Shown piece after piece: positions 50,741 through 60,216 of a stretch of 64,000 nt of DNA (positions are counted from its first letter, which is position 1; each line of letters begins with the position of its first letter). Source of the stretch: Demequina litorisediminis (GTDB lineage: Bacteria; Actinomycetota; Actinomycetes; Actinomycetales; Demequinaceae); assembly GCF_030161615.1 (NCBI RefSeq), contig NZ_BSUN01000001.1, positions 1,612,001 through 1,676,000 on the forward strand. Direction: 5' to 3'. The translations under genes and the position numbers were made by a program. The notes beneath the pieces were generated by a model. That model was not told the origin of the DNA. It did no database searches and saw only the letters and a list, made by a program, of their open reading frames with translations.

Positions 50741-52461
50741 GGCACCAGGCTCCTTTCTTCTGGCGGCGCGGCGGCGTGGAAGCGCCACCTCGTCGTCATC
50801 GATGGGGTCAGGGGTGGGCGCCCCGGGCCGCGCCACGATGGTGCGTGGTGCCACCTTCACCGGCGCCTCGGGCAGCGGGGAGGGGCTGAGCGGCTTGCCG
50901 CGGCGAAGGGCGCGCGCCTCGCGGGACGCGGTCCAGACGAAGGCGCCAAGGATGAGCGTGTTCGTGATGTTCCACGCCGTGGCGAGAGTCAACACGCCGT
51001 TATCCATGTCCCGCCAGATCGCCACGGCGGAGGTGAGCGACAGGAACAGGAAGAAAAGGATCTGCGGAATGATGAAGTTGTACGGCGAATGGCCCTTCGC
51101 GGTGCCCGTCGACTGCCAGCCGACGTCGCGCCCGGTGAAGGCGTTGACGAACGCCTTCGTGTAGATGGGGAACGACACGGTGGCCAGGGTCAACGTCTCC
51201 CACCGGAAGGATCCGAGGGTGTACCAGGCCAGCAGCACCTGCATGAGGTAGAAGCCCGCGTAGTACAGGAACCACGTCATGACCGTGATGGACAGGTTCA
51301 TGGGGCGCAGGTCGAAGTAGATCTCGAGGGGCGGCACCAGGATCAGCAGCAGCGGGCAGATGCCCGTGAGGTAGAACGATGCCGTGACGAAGTACTGCAC
51401 GCGCTGATCCACCGTGAGCCTTGCGACTGAGCAGCGGCATGTGGGTCATGAGGATTTCGAAGCCGCCCGTGGCCCACCGCAGTTGCTGCTTCGAGTAGGC
51501 CTCGATGGTCTCGGGCGCCTCGCCCACGGCCAACACCTCGGGGATGAACACCGAACGCCAGCCGCGCTCATGAAGGTTGAGGCTGGTCCACACGTCTTCC
51601 GACTTCGAGTCGGTGCAGATGCCGCCCACGTCGTCGATGGCCGCGCGACGGAACAGCACATTGGTGCCCACGCAGAATGCCGCGTTGAAGCGGTTGCGGC
51701 CCGGCTGAATGAACCGGTAGAAGACGGCCTGCATGTAGGCCGCCCCGCGGGCCACGGTGGTGTGCAGGTTGCCGTACGCCTGGGGCGTCTGCACAAAGGC
51801 CACCTGCTCGTCGACCATGAAGGGCACGGTCTCCTCGAGGAAACTGGGGTCCGGCACGAAGTCGGCGTCGAAGATCGCGAAGCAGTCACCCTTGGCGATC
51901 GTCAGCGCGTGGTTGACGTTGCCCGCCTTCGCGCCGCCTGAGGCTCAGCCTGCGCACGTAGCGCGCGCCGATCTGAGCCGCCATGTCGCGGACTTCATCG
52001 GAGCGGCCGTCGTCGAGGATCCACGTGCGGTGCTCGCCCCGCAGAGCGAGCGCCGCCTCTGCTGTGCGCCGGATCACGGCGAGGTCCTCGCCGTAGACGG
52101 TGATGAAGACGTCGATGGTGAGGCGCTTGCCCGCGATCGTCACGGGCCACGTGCGCGGATCGCCATGAGGATCGGGGCCAAACATCGCGTCGCGCGCCTG
52201 GTGATAGGCGAACGAGCGGGGGTCTTGGCCGCCGGAGAGGATGGTCCACATGGCGAGGAGCGCGTGAAACACGAGCACCGACTCGGCCGCGATCACCATG
52301 AGCCACGGGATCATGTCGCCGCGGTTGTCTGGGTCGAGGAGGAACAGGGAATAGACGAGGATGCCGAACGTGCTGACGAGCACGATCAGGATCATCACGG
52401 GGGACTGACCAGCGAGGCGTTGACGGGTCGCCGCGTCGCGGCTGGTGGTGGACGAGGTCAT
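50737..52461 (-). CDS. Processive family 2 glycosyltransferase (cellulose/curdlan synthase-like)
   Basis: About 573 aa after repair. Two N-terminal membrane helices, a GT-A domain, then about six more helices. The domain has all processive-GT2 signatures: ILDDGRSD, the DxD in FAIFDADFVPD, the base-containing TDSKSEDVWTSL and the QxxRW motif SKQQLRWATGG. No PilZ domain is seen. It should polymerise a UDP-sugar and export the chain. Breaks: 51945 (RRLS-SGGAKAGNVN), 51419 (SRK-LTVDQ) and 50753 (RRKE-LVP). The HlyD-like gene overlaps it, and the nearby GH81 enzyme suggests a beta-1,3-glucan product. Confidence 0.87.
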
Positions 52462-52690
52462 GCGAGCCTCCGGACGCGGCGGCGTCCAGTGGGGGCAAAG
52501 GATTCCGGCAGGAGCCGGATTCGACCTCGTTGGCGGTGACGCGCCGGCCGCCTGCCGATGCATCCTGACGTGCGCCGGGGGTAGCCACCTCTCCCCGGTG
52601 CTGGTCAGGCTACGACATACAGGTGTGATGCACCAGACATCAACCGTGAATTTCGTGTGACCTACGCCTCACGCCGGCGTGTCATGCGCC
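52462..52690 (-). promoter_or_regulatory. Upstream region of the GT2 operon
   Basis: 229 bp between cysH and the GT2 start. On the minus strand TTGATG followed about 18 nt later by TATGTC could be the -35 and -10 boxes, near an imperfect palindrome TGGTGCATCACACC that might be an operator. GGAGG precedes the ATG. Nothing else was recognised. Confidence 0.35.
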
Positions 52691-53423
52691 TCACGTGTGA
52701 ATGCCGCACTCCGTCTTGCCCTGGCCGGTCCAGCGGCCGGAGCGCGGGTCCTCGCCGGGAGCAACCTTGTTGGTGCACGGCAGGCAGCCGATGGACGGAT
52801 AGCCCTGGGCCACGAGCGGGTTGCGGGGAAGGTCGTGGCGCACCTGGTAGTCCTCCACGGCGTCGTCGTCCCACAGCGCGATCGGATTGATCTTCACGAG
52901 GCCGTGCTTGGCGTCCCAGGCTCACCACGGGCATCTCGGAGCGCGTCAGGGCGTCCACCCGGCGTGCGCCGGTCACCCAGGCGCGATAGTTGCCGAGAGC
53001 GCGCTTCAGGGGCTCGACCTTGCGCATCTGGCAGCACAGGTTCGGGTCGCGCGCAAACAGGTCCTTGCCGTACTGCTCGTCTTGCTGCGCGACCGTGAGC
53101 TCGGGCTCCACGTTGATGATGGTGACGGGGAAGGCGGCGGCCGCGGCGTCGCGCGTCGCGATGGTCTCCGCGAAGTGATAGCCCGTCTCGAGGAACAGGA
53201 TGTCGACGCCCTCGAGGCGGGTGCCGAAGAGGTGGGGCAGGATCGTGTCCTGCATCGACCCCGCGACCACCAAGTCGTGACCGAAGGTCGCGACCGCCCA
53301 GTCGGCGATGTGGCTGGCGGAGGCGTGCTCGAGGCGTGCGTTGACTTCCGCGCACGTCTCGGCGTTCCACTCCTTGGGGTTGAGCAGGGTCAGCGTGGCC
53401 GCGCCCGGCAGGATTGCTGTCAT
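52691..53423 (-). CDS. cysH: Phosphoadenylyl/adenylyl-sulfate reductase
   Basis: 243 aa after repair. PAPS-reductase fold with the nucleotide loop [33 protein letters not shown] (tandem Cys) and [21 protein letters not shown], followed by the catalytic C-terminal CGIH box (KTECGIHT). The paired cysteines mark the iron-sulfur, APS-reducing type. It reduces activated sulfate to sulfite. One +1 near 52918 (VVS-WDAKHG). The raw text fuses it to sulfite reductase; with AGCT restored at 53433 the upstream gene ends EELIK-TGA, overlapping this ATG (ATGA). Confidence 0.93.
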
Positions 53424-55209
53424 TTGATCAGGCTCCTCCTCCGCCCGGAAGGCCCAGTCCGCGAAGGACTCGGCCGGGCTGGTGCGGTGCGCCAGGTAGT
53501 TGGTGGTGACGCGCTCCACGTATTCGGGCATGCCCTTCTCGGTGACCTTGTGGGCGCGGATCTTGCGACCGAAGTCGTTGTCCTCGCCGCGGCCAAGCCT
53601 GCCGCCAAGGTGCACCTGGAAGCCCGGCACCTGCTCGCCCGACTCCTCGTCCAGCACCAGGCGGCCCTTGAAGCCGATGTCCGCGATCTGCACGCGGGCA
53701 CACGAGTTGGGGCAACCGTTGACATGCACGGTGATGGGGTTGTCGAGCGTGGGGAACTTCTCGTCGAGAACCTTGACCACCTCGCGCGCCGTGGCCTTGG
53801 TCTCCACGATGGCGAGCCTTGCAGTACTCGATGCCGGTGCAGGCAATGACGTTGCGGTGGAACTCGCCGGGGTCCGACTCGAGCTCCAGGGCACGCAGCC
53901 CGTTGACGACGTCGTTGACCTTGTCCTCGGGCACGTCGAGCACGAGGATTTTCTGCAGCGGCGTGAGGCGAATGCGGTCGGAGCCCGCGGCCTCCGCGAT
54001 GTCCGCGATACGGCTGAGGCTTCTCGCCGGAGACGCGGCCCGCCACGGGGGCGACGCCCACGTAGAACTTGCCGTCCTTCTGCGGGTGGATTCCCACGTG
54101 GTCGCCACGGTCGCCGGGCTTGGCGAGCCTGCGGGCCGGGGCCCTTCGGCAGGCTCGTAGCCCAGGTAGTCGTCCTGAAGCACCTGCAGGAACTTCTCGG
54201 GTCCCCAGGCCTTGAGGACGAACTTGAGGCGGGCGCGCGTGCGCAGGCGGCGGTAGCCGTGGTCGCGGAAGATCGACGCCACGCCCTTCCACACCTCGTG
54301 CACAATCTCCGGCTTCACGAACACGCCGAGACGGTGGCCCAGCATCGGGTTCACCGAGAGGCCTCCGCCCACCCACAGGTCATAGCCGATGCCCAGGCTC
54401 GGGATGCTCGACCGCGCAGAAGGCGATGTCCTGGACCTCGTGCAGGATGTCCGGCACGGGCATGCCGGTGAAGGCCGTCTTGAACTTGCGCGGCAGGTTC
54501 GAGAACTCGGGGTTGCCGATGTAGCGATCCATGATGTCGCGGATCTGCGGCGTGGGGTCGATTAGGCTCGTCCTGGGACACGCCCGCGACGGGAGAGCCA
54601 AGGATGACGCGGGGCACGTCACCGCACGCCTCGGTGCACAGCAGGCCCACCTCTTCGACGCGACGGAAGATTTCCGGGACGTCCTCGATGCGGATCCAGT
54701 GGAGCCTGGATGTTCTGACGGTCCGACACGTCGGCGGTGTCGCGGGCCATGGTGGTGGAGATGTCCGCGATGGTGCGAGTCTGCGCCACGTTGAGTGGCC
54801 GCCGTCGGAACGCACGCGCAGCATGAAGAACTCGTCGTCGAGCCTCGTGCGGCTCAAGGATGGCGGTCTTGCCGCCGTCGATGCCCTGGCGGCGCTGCGT
54901 GTACAGGCCCCACCAGCGGAAGCGGCCGCGCAGGTCGCCCGGAGGAATGGACCAGAAGCCCCACTTGGAGTAGAGGTTCTCGATGCGGCCGCGCACCTCG
55001 AGCGGGTCGCCTGCGGCCTTCATCTCCTCGTTCGGGTTCAGGGGCGTGCGGTCTCCTGCCGCCCATTGGCCGTCCTTCGACGCGGTGTTCTTGCGTGCGG
55101 CGGCCTCGCGGGTGCGAATGAGGCGCGCCTCTTCGCGGTGGCGGCGGCGCTCCTCCGCCTCAGCGGCGGCGGCATCGGGTGCAGGCTGGGTGGTGTCGGT
55201 GTCGGTCAC
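53420..55209 (-). CDS. Ferredoxin-type sulfite reductase
   Basis: 593 aa after repair; sirohaem enzyme reducing sulfite to sulfide with six electrons. Two nitrite/sulfite-reductase repeats. Sirohaem-cluster ligands in ACTGIEYCKLA (C-x5-C) and VHVNGCPNSCARVQIADIG (C-x3-C); RSDGGQLNVAQTRTIADIS and the actinobacterial start region GRFRWWGLYTQRRQG fit NirA/SirA-type proteins. Ten breaks: nine +1 and one base short (near 54790, GGQ-LNV), all at AGCT. GTG start at 55209 with GAGGAG. It follows a cysteine-rich leader peptide and is cotranscribed with cysH. Confidence 0.93.
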
Positions 55210-55268
55210 CGAGACTCCTCGACTCGTTCATTTCTGGGAGCGAGGCCTTCGTCAGCGCGTCTGGTTCA

Positions 55269-55286
55269 CGCTCGGAAGGCCGAGCG
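55269..55286 (-). promoter_or_regulatory. Hairpin between the leader peptide and sulfite reductase (possible attenuator)
   Basis: CGCTCGG (55269-55275) and CCGAGCG (55280-55286) make a 7-bp stem with a 4-nt loop, 33 bp after the leader-peptide stop and 60 bp before the sulfite reductase start. A second small stem TACAG...CTGTA lies nearer the leader stop. Alternative pairing governed by ribosome stalling on cysteine codons is the proposed use. Confidence 0.45.
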
Positions 55287-55318
55287 CCCAGGGCTACAGG
55301 GACTGTATCCGCGGGCGG

Positions 55319-55390
55319 TCAGGCCGACAGACACATGGCACAGCAGCAGCGGCACATCATGGATGCGCGAACGATCTGCTTCTGGGACAT
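55319..55390 (-). CDS. Polycysteine leader peptide upstream of the sulfite reductase operon
   Basis: 23-aa ORF starting MSQKQIVRAS and ending MMCRCCCAMCLSA, with five cysteine codons in eight positions (TGC CGC TGC TGC TGT GCC ATG TGT). It lies in the 5' leader of the sulfite reductase-cysH operon, 109 bp before the sulfite reductase GTG. In mycobacteria, short polycysteine ORFs ahead of sulfur-assimilation genes attenuate expression when cysteine is available; the position and composition here match. CACACT about 7 nt before the ATG would allow a leaderless start, though it is not a perfect TANNNT box. No Shine-Dalgarno is seen. Confidence 0.75.
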   Translation of the reverse strand: MSQKQIVRASMMCRCCCAMCLSA

Positions 55391-55467
55391 GAGGCCAAGT
55401 GTGCCATACGGCCCAGGTGATGTGAAGAGGCGGTCCTACGCTGGAAGTGACGTCAAGGAGGGGCCGT

Positions 55468-57370
55468 ATGAGTGACACCGGACGGGTCGATGTGGCGAGT
55501 GTTCTGGCCGACCTCGACCGGGTCCACGCCTTGGGCGGCGGCCCCGACGAGGCCCGGTTGATCCTGTCGGAGGCACTCGGCCGGGCCGAGGCGGCCGGTG
55601 ATGCCCATGCGCTCCTGACCCTGAGTAACGAGGCTGCGGGATTCCATCGGTCGGTGTCGGAGCATGACGCGGCCCTCGAGGCGGCGCAACGTGCCCTCGA
55701 CCTCGTCGATCGGCTGGGTCTCCACGGCAGCGAGGCGGAAGCGACGACCTTGATCAACGCCGCGACCGCGTTGCGGGCTGCGGGACGGACGGACGATGCC
55801 CGTGACACGTATGCGCAGGCCCTCGCCGTAGGCGAGCGGCTCTGGAGGGATGACGATCGTCGCCGCGCGGCACTGCACAACAATCTTTCGCTCGCGCTGG
55901 TAGACGCGGGCGAGTACTCCTCTGCACTGACTGAGCAGTCGAAGGCGCTCGCGGTGCTCGAGCGTGGGTCAGTAGACCCAGGGCGTGACATCGACATCGC
56001 GATGACTCACGTCAATCTCGCGACCACGGCGTCGATGGCTGGCGACCTGGGCGCGCAGGAGACGCACGCGGCGCGGGCCATCGAGATTCTGTCGGCAGCG
56101 GGTGCGGACGAGGACCCGCATGCGGCCGCGGCCCACGCGGCGTACGCCGAGGTCCTTCTCCGGCAGGGGCGGGCCCACGAGGCCGCCGCGTCGCTCGACC
56201 ATGCGCTGAGCGTGGTGGCCAGGGCATATGGCACCTCGTCAGACGCCTATCGGATCACCGCCGAGAATCTGGCGGCGGCCCGTGCGGAAGCGGAATCAGA
56301 GCCCGTGCCAGGCGAGCCAACCGAGCCCATCGAGGTCAGCGCGCACGACGCGGCGGGTGCAGCGCGCGAACCGCATGTGCCGGGCCTCATCCTCGCCCGC
56401 CAACTCTGGGTGGACCGCGTGCGGCCGATGTTGGCGGAGCGCTACCCCGATCATGTGGGCCGGATCGCCGCAGGGCTCGTGGGGCACGGCTCGGAGGCGT
56501 ATGGCTTCGATGACGCGGTCAGTGTCGACCATGATTTCGGAGCGAGCCTGTGCTTATGGCTGACGCAGGAGGACGAGCAAGAGATCGGCGAGGCATTGCG
56601 GCGTGACTACGACGCGCTGCTGGCCATCGACGGTGCTGCGCGTTCCGCGATCTCGGCCGGTGGCCAGCGTCGTCATGGGGTGTTCTCGGTCGCCGAGTTC
56701 TTCACATCGTTGACGGGCATGGCGCAGGCGCCCGCGGCCGGCGAACCGCACCTCTGGCTCAGCCTGGACGAGCCAACGCTGGCCGCCGCAACCAACGGCG
56801 AGGTCTTCGCGGACCCGGTCGGAGCCTTCGGAGCCTGCGAGGGGATCGTTTCTGCGCATGCCTGAGGACGTGCGACTGGCCCACCTGTCGCGGCGCCTGG
56901 GGATGATGGCGCAAGCCGGCCAGTACAACGTCCCTCGGATGCTCGGGCGCGGGGATGGGGAAGCCGCGTTCCTGAGCATCGGTGAGTTTGTGCGCGCGTC
57001 CGCGTCCGCTGTCTTTCTCCTCAACAGGCCCACGGTGGTCGGATACCTGCCCTACTACAAGTGGCAGTTTGCGGCGCTGCGCCGGCTGGCTGAGCGGCCG
57101 CTCTCGCGTCTACCCGAAGTCCATGGCGACCTCACCGGTGTGATGCGGGTGGCCTCTGCTGCCTGCTGGGGTGGCGAGGGTTTTGGCGAGGGAGGAAAGG
57201 GTGCGGGCCCCGCACGTATCGCGCTGATGGACCGCATCGAGGCGGTGTGCGCGGCCGTCGCGGCCGAGGTGCGCGCCCAGCGCCTGTCTGACGAGCCCTC
57301 CGGCTTCCTTGAGCATCATCGAGCGGCGATCGCCGCCCGTATCACCGACCCCTGGCTCAGACAGCAGTAG
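55468..57370 (+). CDS. TPR protein with C-terminal DUF4037 (nucleotidyltransferase-like) domain
   Basis: 633 aa after repair. Residues about 1-280 are tetratricopeptide-type helical repeats (ALEAAQRALDLVDRLG, ARDTYAQALAVGERLW, ALTEQSKALAVLERG). From about 305 comes DUF4037: LARQLWVDRVRPMLAERYPDH, then HGSEAYGFDDAVSVDHDFGA, a nucleotidyltransferase-like GS...DHD motif, and the late block MMAQAGQYNVPRML with YLPYYKWQFAALRRL. One +1 near 56829 (VGAFGA-ARGSFLRMPEDVRL, GGAGCTG written GGAGCCTG) falsely splits it into two ORFs. ATG 55468 has AAGGAGG. It pairs with the DUF4125 gene 15 bp downstream. The role is unknown. Confidence 0.85.
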
Positions 57371-57385
57371 AAGGAGTTCCATCCC

Positions 57386-58024
57386 ATGGAAGACACCGAC
57401 CTTGCCGTACGGCTCGACGCCGCCGAGGCTGTCGTGCGCCATGAGTTCACGCAGTTTGATCGCGTCGAGAACGAGGGGGACGGGCCGCGTGCCAAGACAA
57501 TTGGCCCACCTTCAGGGCGCAGCGTCTCAGCCAGTTTCTGACGTGGCCCAGCCCTCTCCTCGCCTCGTACGCGGCCGACCTCCGCGCGGCCGACGCGGCA
57601 GGCCGCAATCTGCTGACCGAGAAGTACGCGCGGATGATGGAATCAACCGAACCCGAGCGGTACTACAGCGACCTTGCCCCGTACCTCCCGGCACTGACGG
57701 CCGACCGGGTGGCGCTCCAGGAGCGCATCATCGCCACTCAGGTGCGCTGGGCCGATGCGTTTCACGTGCGTTACCCACGCTTGGGTGAGGGCATGCGGTT
57801 GTTGCGCACCGCTCAGGACACCGTCACCGACACATCTTTCGAGACGTATCTGCGCGGTGAGTTGTCGTCGTACTCGGACCAGACGGTGGCGTTGTATGGC
57901 GAGATGATCGACGCGATGGCGGCTCGCCGCGAGAACCTCACGGAGGCTCACCGTGACGCTGACGGTGCGACTTTCGGGCTTCGCCGGGCTGAAGGACGCG
58001 GAAGCCGCTCAGGCATCCGGATGA
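57386..58024 (+). CDS. DUF4125 family protein
   Basis: About 212 aa after repair. Conserved blocks: FTQFDRVENEGG-RAACQDNWPTF, SQFLTWP, GRNLLTEKYARMME and TQVRWADAFHVRYP. In the raw text the N-terminal part is out of frame because the G run at 57469-57474 is one base short (GAGGGGGAC; six G give NEGGRAACQ). Near 57950 GAGGCTCACC may be an altered GAGCTCACC; removing that base gives a natural stop at 58022-58024 before the fprA promoter. It has AAGGAG before its ATG and follows the DUF4037 gene, a pairing seen in other bacteria. Function unknown. Confidence 0.8.
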
Positions 58025-58133
58025 CGAGAGGCTGCTCGCGGCGCGTGGCCAAGCCGTGTCTATACTCGGTCCCTAGTGCCGTTCGAGAGCGCCCTCGCGG
58101 CCTGCTTCCCTGCCGCCAAGGAATGTGAGTCCC

Positions 58134-59507
58134 GTGACCACCGAACGTCCCCTGCGCGTCGCCGTGATCGGCGCCGGCCCCGCCGGAACCTACGCGTCCG
58201 ACATCCTGTCCAAGTCTGGCCTCGACGTGTCGATCGACATCATCGAGCGCCTGCCCGCCCCCTTTGGTCTGGTCCGCTACGGCGTGGCCCCTGACCACCC
58301 CCGTATCAAGCAGATCATCGTGGCTCTCGCCAACGTGCTGAGCCGCGGCGACATCCGTCTGCTGGCCAACGTCAACATCGGTACCGACCTCACCCTCGAG
58401 GATCTGCGCGCCCACTACGACGCCGTCATCTTCGCCACCGGAGCCTTCAAGGACTCCGACCTCAACATCCCTGGTATTGACCTGGATGGGTCGTATGGTG
58501 CCGCGGACTTCGTCTCGTGGTTCGACGGCCACCCCGACGTGCCGCGCGAGTGGCCGCTCGAGGCCAAGGAGATCGCCATCCTCGGCGTCGGCAACGTCGC
58601 GCTCGACGTGGCCCGCGTCCTGGCCAAGCACCCCCAGGACATCAAGGTCACCGAGATCCCCGACAACGTGTACGAGGGCCTCGCGTCCTCGCCCGTCACG
58701 GACGTGCACGTGTTCGGCCGCCGTGGCCCCGCGCAGGTGAAGTTCTCGCCGCTCGAGCTGCGTGAGTGGGCCACGTGCCGGACGTCGACATCGTGGTGTA
58801 CCCCGAGACCGACTACGAGTTCGACGAGGCTTCCATGGAGGTCGCCGAGAACAACAAGCAGCAGAAGCAGGTCGTCAAGACGCTGACCGACTACGCGCTC
58901 AAGGAGCCCGGCACCGCGTCGCGTCGCATCCACCTGCACTTCCTGCAGTCGCCCCACGAGGTCCTCGGCGAGGACGGCAAGGTCACCGGCATCCGCATGG
59001 AGCGCACCGCGCTGCAGGGTGACGGCAACGTCAAGGGCACGGGCGAATTCATCGACTACCCGGTTCAGGCCGTGTACCGCGCAGTGGGCTACTACGGCAC
59101 CGCGATCGAGGGTCTCCCGTTCGACGACTCGAAGGGCACCATCGCCAACGAGGGTGGCCGCGTGGTCGACGGCGGTGACGTCGTTCCCGGCATGTACACC
59201 ACCGGGTGGATCAAGCGCGGACCCGTGGGTCTCATCGGCCACACCAAGTCCGACGCCCAGGAAACCATCGCGAACCTCGTCGAGGACGCCGAGCGTCTCT
59301 ACGCCGAGTCGCAGGCCGGTGCGCAGCAGGCTCAGCCCCGACAACGTCCTGCACCTGCTCAAGGAGCGCGGTGTCGACGTGGTGCAGTGGCACGACTGGG
59401 AGCTTCTCGACGCGCACGAGCGTGCGCTGGGCGAGGCCGACGGCCGCGAGCGCATCAAGGTCGTTCCCCGCGACGAGATGACGGACATCGCGCTCGGTCG
59501 CAAGTAA
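58134..59507 (+). CDS. fprA: Ferredoxin-NADP+ reductase, FprA (adrenodoxin reductase) type
   Basis: About 457 aa after repair. FAD motif RVAVIGAGPAGTYASDIL, second Rossmann motif IAILGVGNVALDVARVL, and the family blocks APFGLVRYGVAPDHPRIK and TTGWIKRGPVGLIGHTKSDAQET. It moves electrons between NADPH and ferredoxin; the ferredoxin-dependent sulfite reductase nearby is a possible consumer. Breaks: near 58771 (LRE-LGHVPDV, AGCTG written AGTG) and near 59328 (AQQ-LSPDN). AGCT at 58757 and 59398 are unaltered. The GTG at 58134 fits the AAGGA better than the GTG at 58125. Confidence 0.92.
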
Positions 59508-59510
59508 CGC

Positions 59511-60092
59511 ATGACCCCTCACGAGGCCGGCGCCGACACTCCTGTGGCGCCGGCCTTTGTGCGTCCAGGGGCGGCCGTTCGCGTGGCGATCCTTGACGCG
59601 CCGGAGGACCGGGCGGCCGTGAGCGCGATGCTCGCGGACTACCTGACCGTCACCGAACGCGAGAAGGGCGCGCGGGTGCTCGACGCATCGGCCCTACCCG
59701 AGCGCTACCGGCGCGAGATCGACGACCCAGCCGCCGCGCTCGCGGACGCCACGGTGCTGATCGCCGAGGTCGACGGCACGCCCCTGGGCATGGTGGTGCT
59801 CACCGCAGCCCGTGAGGGCCGATGCGAGATCAAGCGGCTCTGGACGTTGCCCCCGGCGCGTGGCCGGGGTGTGGGCGCGGCGCTGATCGAGGCCGCATGT
59901 GCCATGGCATCCGCGCGAGGCGACACCGTGGCGGCGCTGACCGTGTGGCGCTGGCGCGAGGGCGCGCGGCGACTGTACGGGCGCCTCGGATTCGTCGAGG
60001 TGGACTCGTGGGAGGAACGGGCCGACCTCGTCTGTTACCGGCGCGCACTCACGCCCACGGATCCGGCAACGGCTGGGCGCGAGCGCTCGTAG
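59511..60092 (+). CDS. GNAT family acetyltransferase
   Basis: Up to 193 aa from ATG 59511. The acetyl-CoA motif A is IKRLWTLPPARGRGVGAALIEAA, with a preceding strand LGMVVLTAAREG and the C-terminal RRLYGRLGFVEVDSWEE, a clear GNAT N-acetyltransferase. The substrate is unknown. The first 16 codons contain the fprA terminator hairpin, so translation may really begin at GTG 59559 or 59583, giving a protein of about 169-177 aa. Intact frame, no AGCT. Confidence 0.82.
   Translation: MTPHEAGADTPVAPAFVRPGAAVRVAILDAPEDRAAVSAMLADYLTVTEREKGARVLDASALPERYRREIDDPAAALADATVLIAEVDGTPLGMVVLTAAREGRCEIKRLWTLPPARGRGVGAALIEAACAMASARGDTVAALTVWRWREGARRLYGRLGFVEVDSWEERADLVCYRRALTPTDPATAGRERS
59525..59558 (+). terminator. 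Intrinsic terminator after fprA
   Basis: GGCCGGCGCC (59525-59534) and GGCGCCGGCC (59546-59555) form a perfect 10-bp stem with an 11-nt loop followed by TTT. It begins 18 bp after the fprA stop and overlaps the first 16 codons of the longest reading of the next gene. Confidence 0.8.
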
Positions 60093-60216
60093 AATCCTTC
60101 CAGCACGGTGATCGTGCGATCGGTGGGCGCGAGTGCCGCCGAGAGGCGGCGACGAGGGAACCTGGCCGTCGCATCGGCCGTTTCCTCGCTGAGACTCACG
60201 TGAGGAAAGAGGAAGC

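Noticed and set aside
50015-51412. A glycosyltransferase C-terminus fused to an HlyD domain
   Set aside because: Same reason at 50753; the corrected genes overlap as ATGA.
52662-54305. A 547-aa sulfite reductase-CysH fusion enzyme
   Set aside because: It exists only because AGCT near 53433 carries an extra base; the repaired text ends sulfite reductase with a TGA overlapping the cysH ATG.
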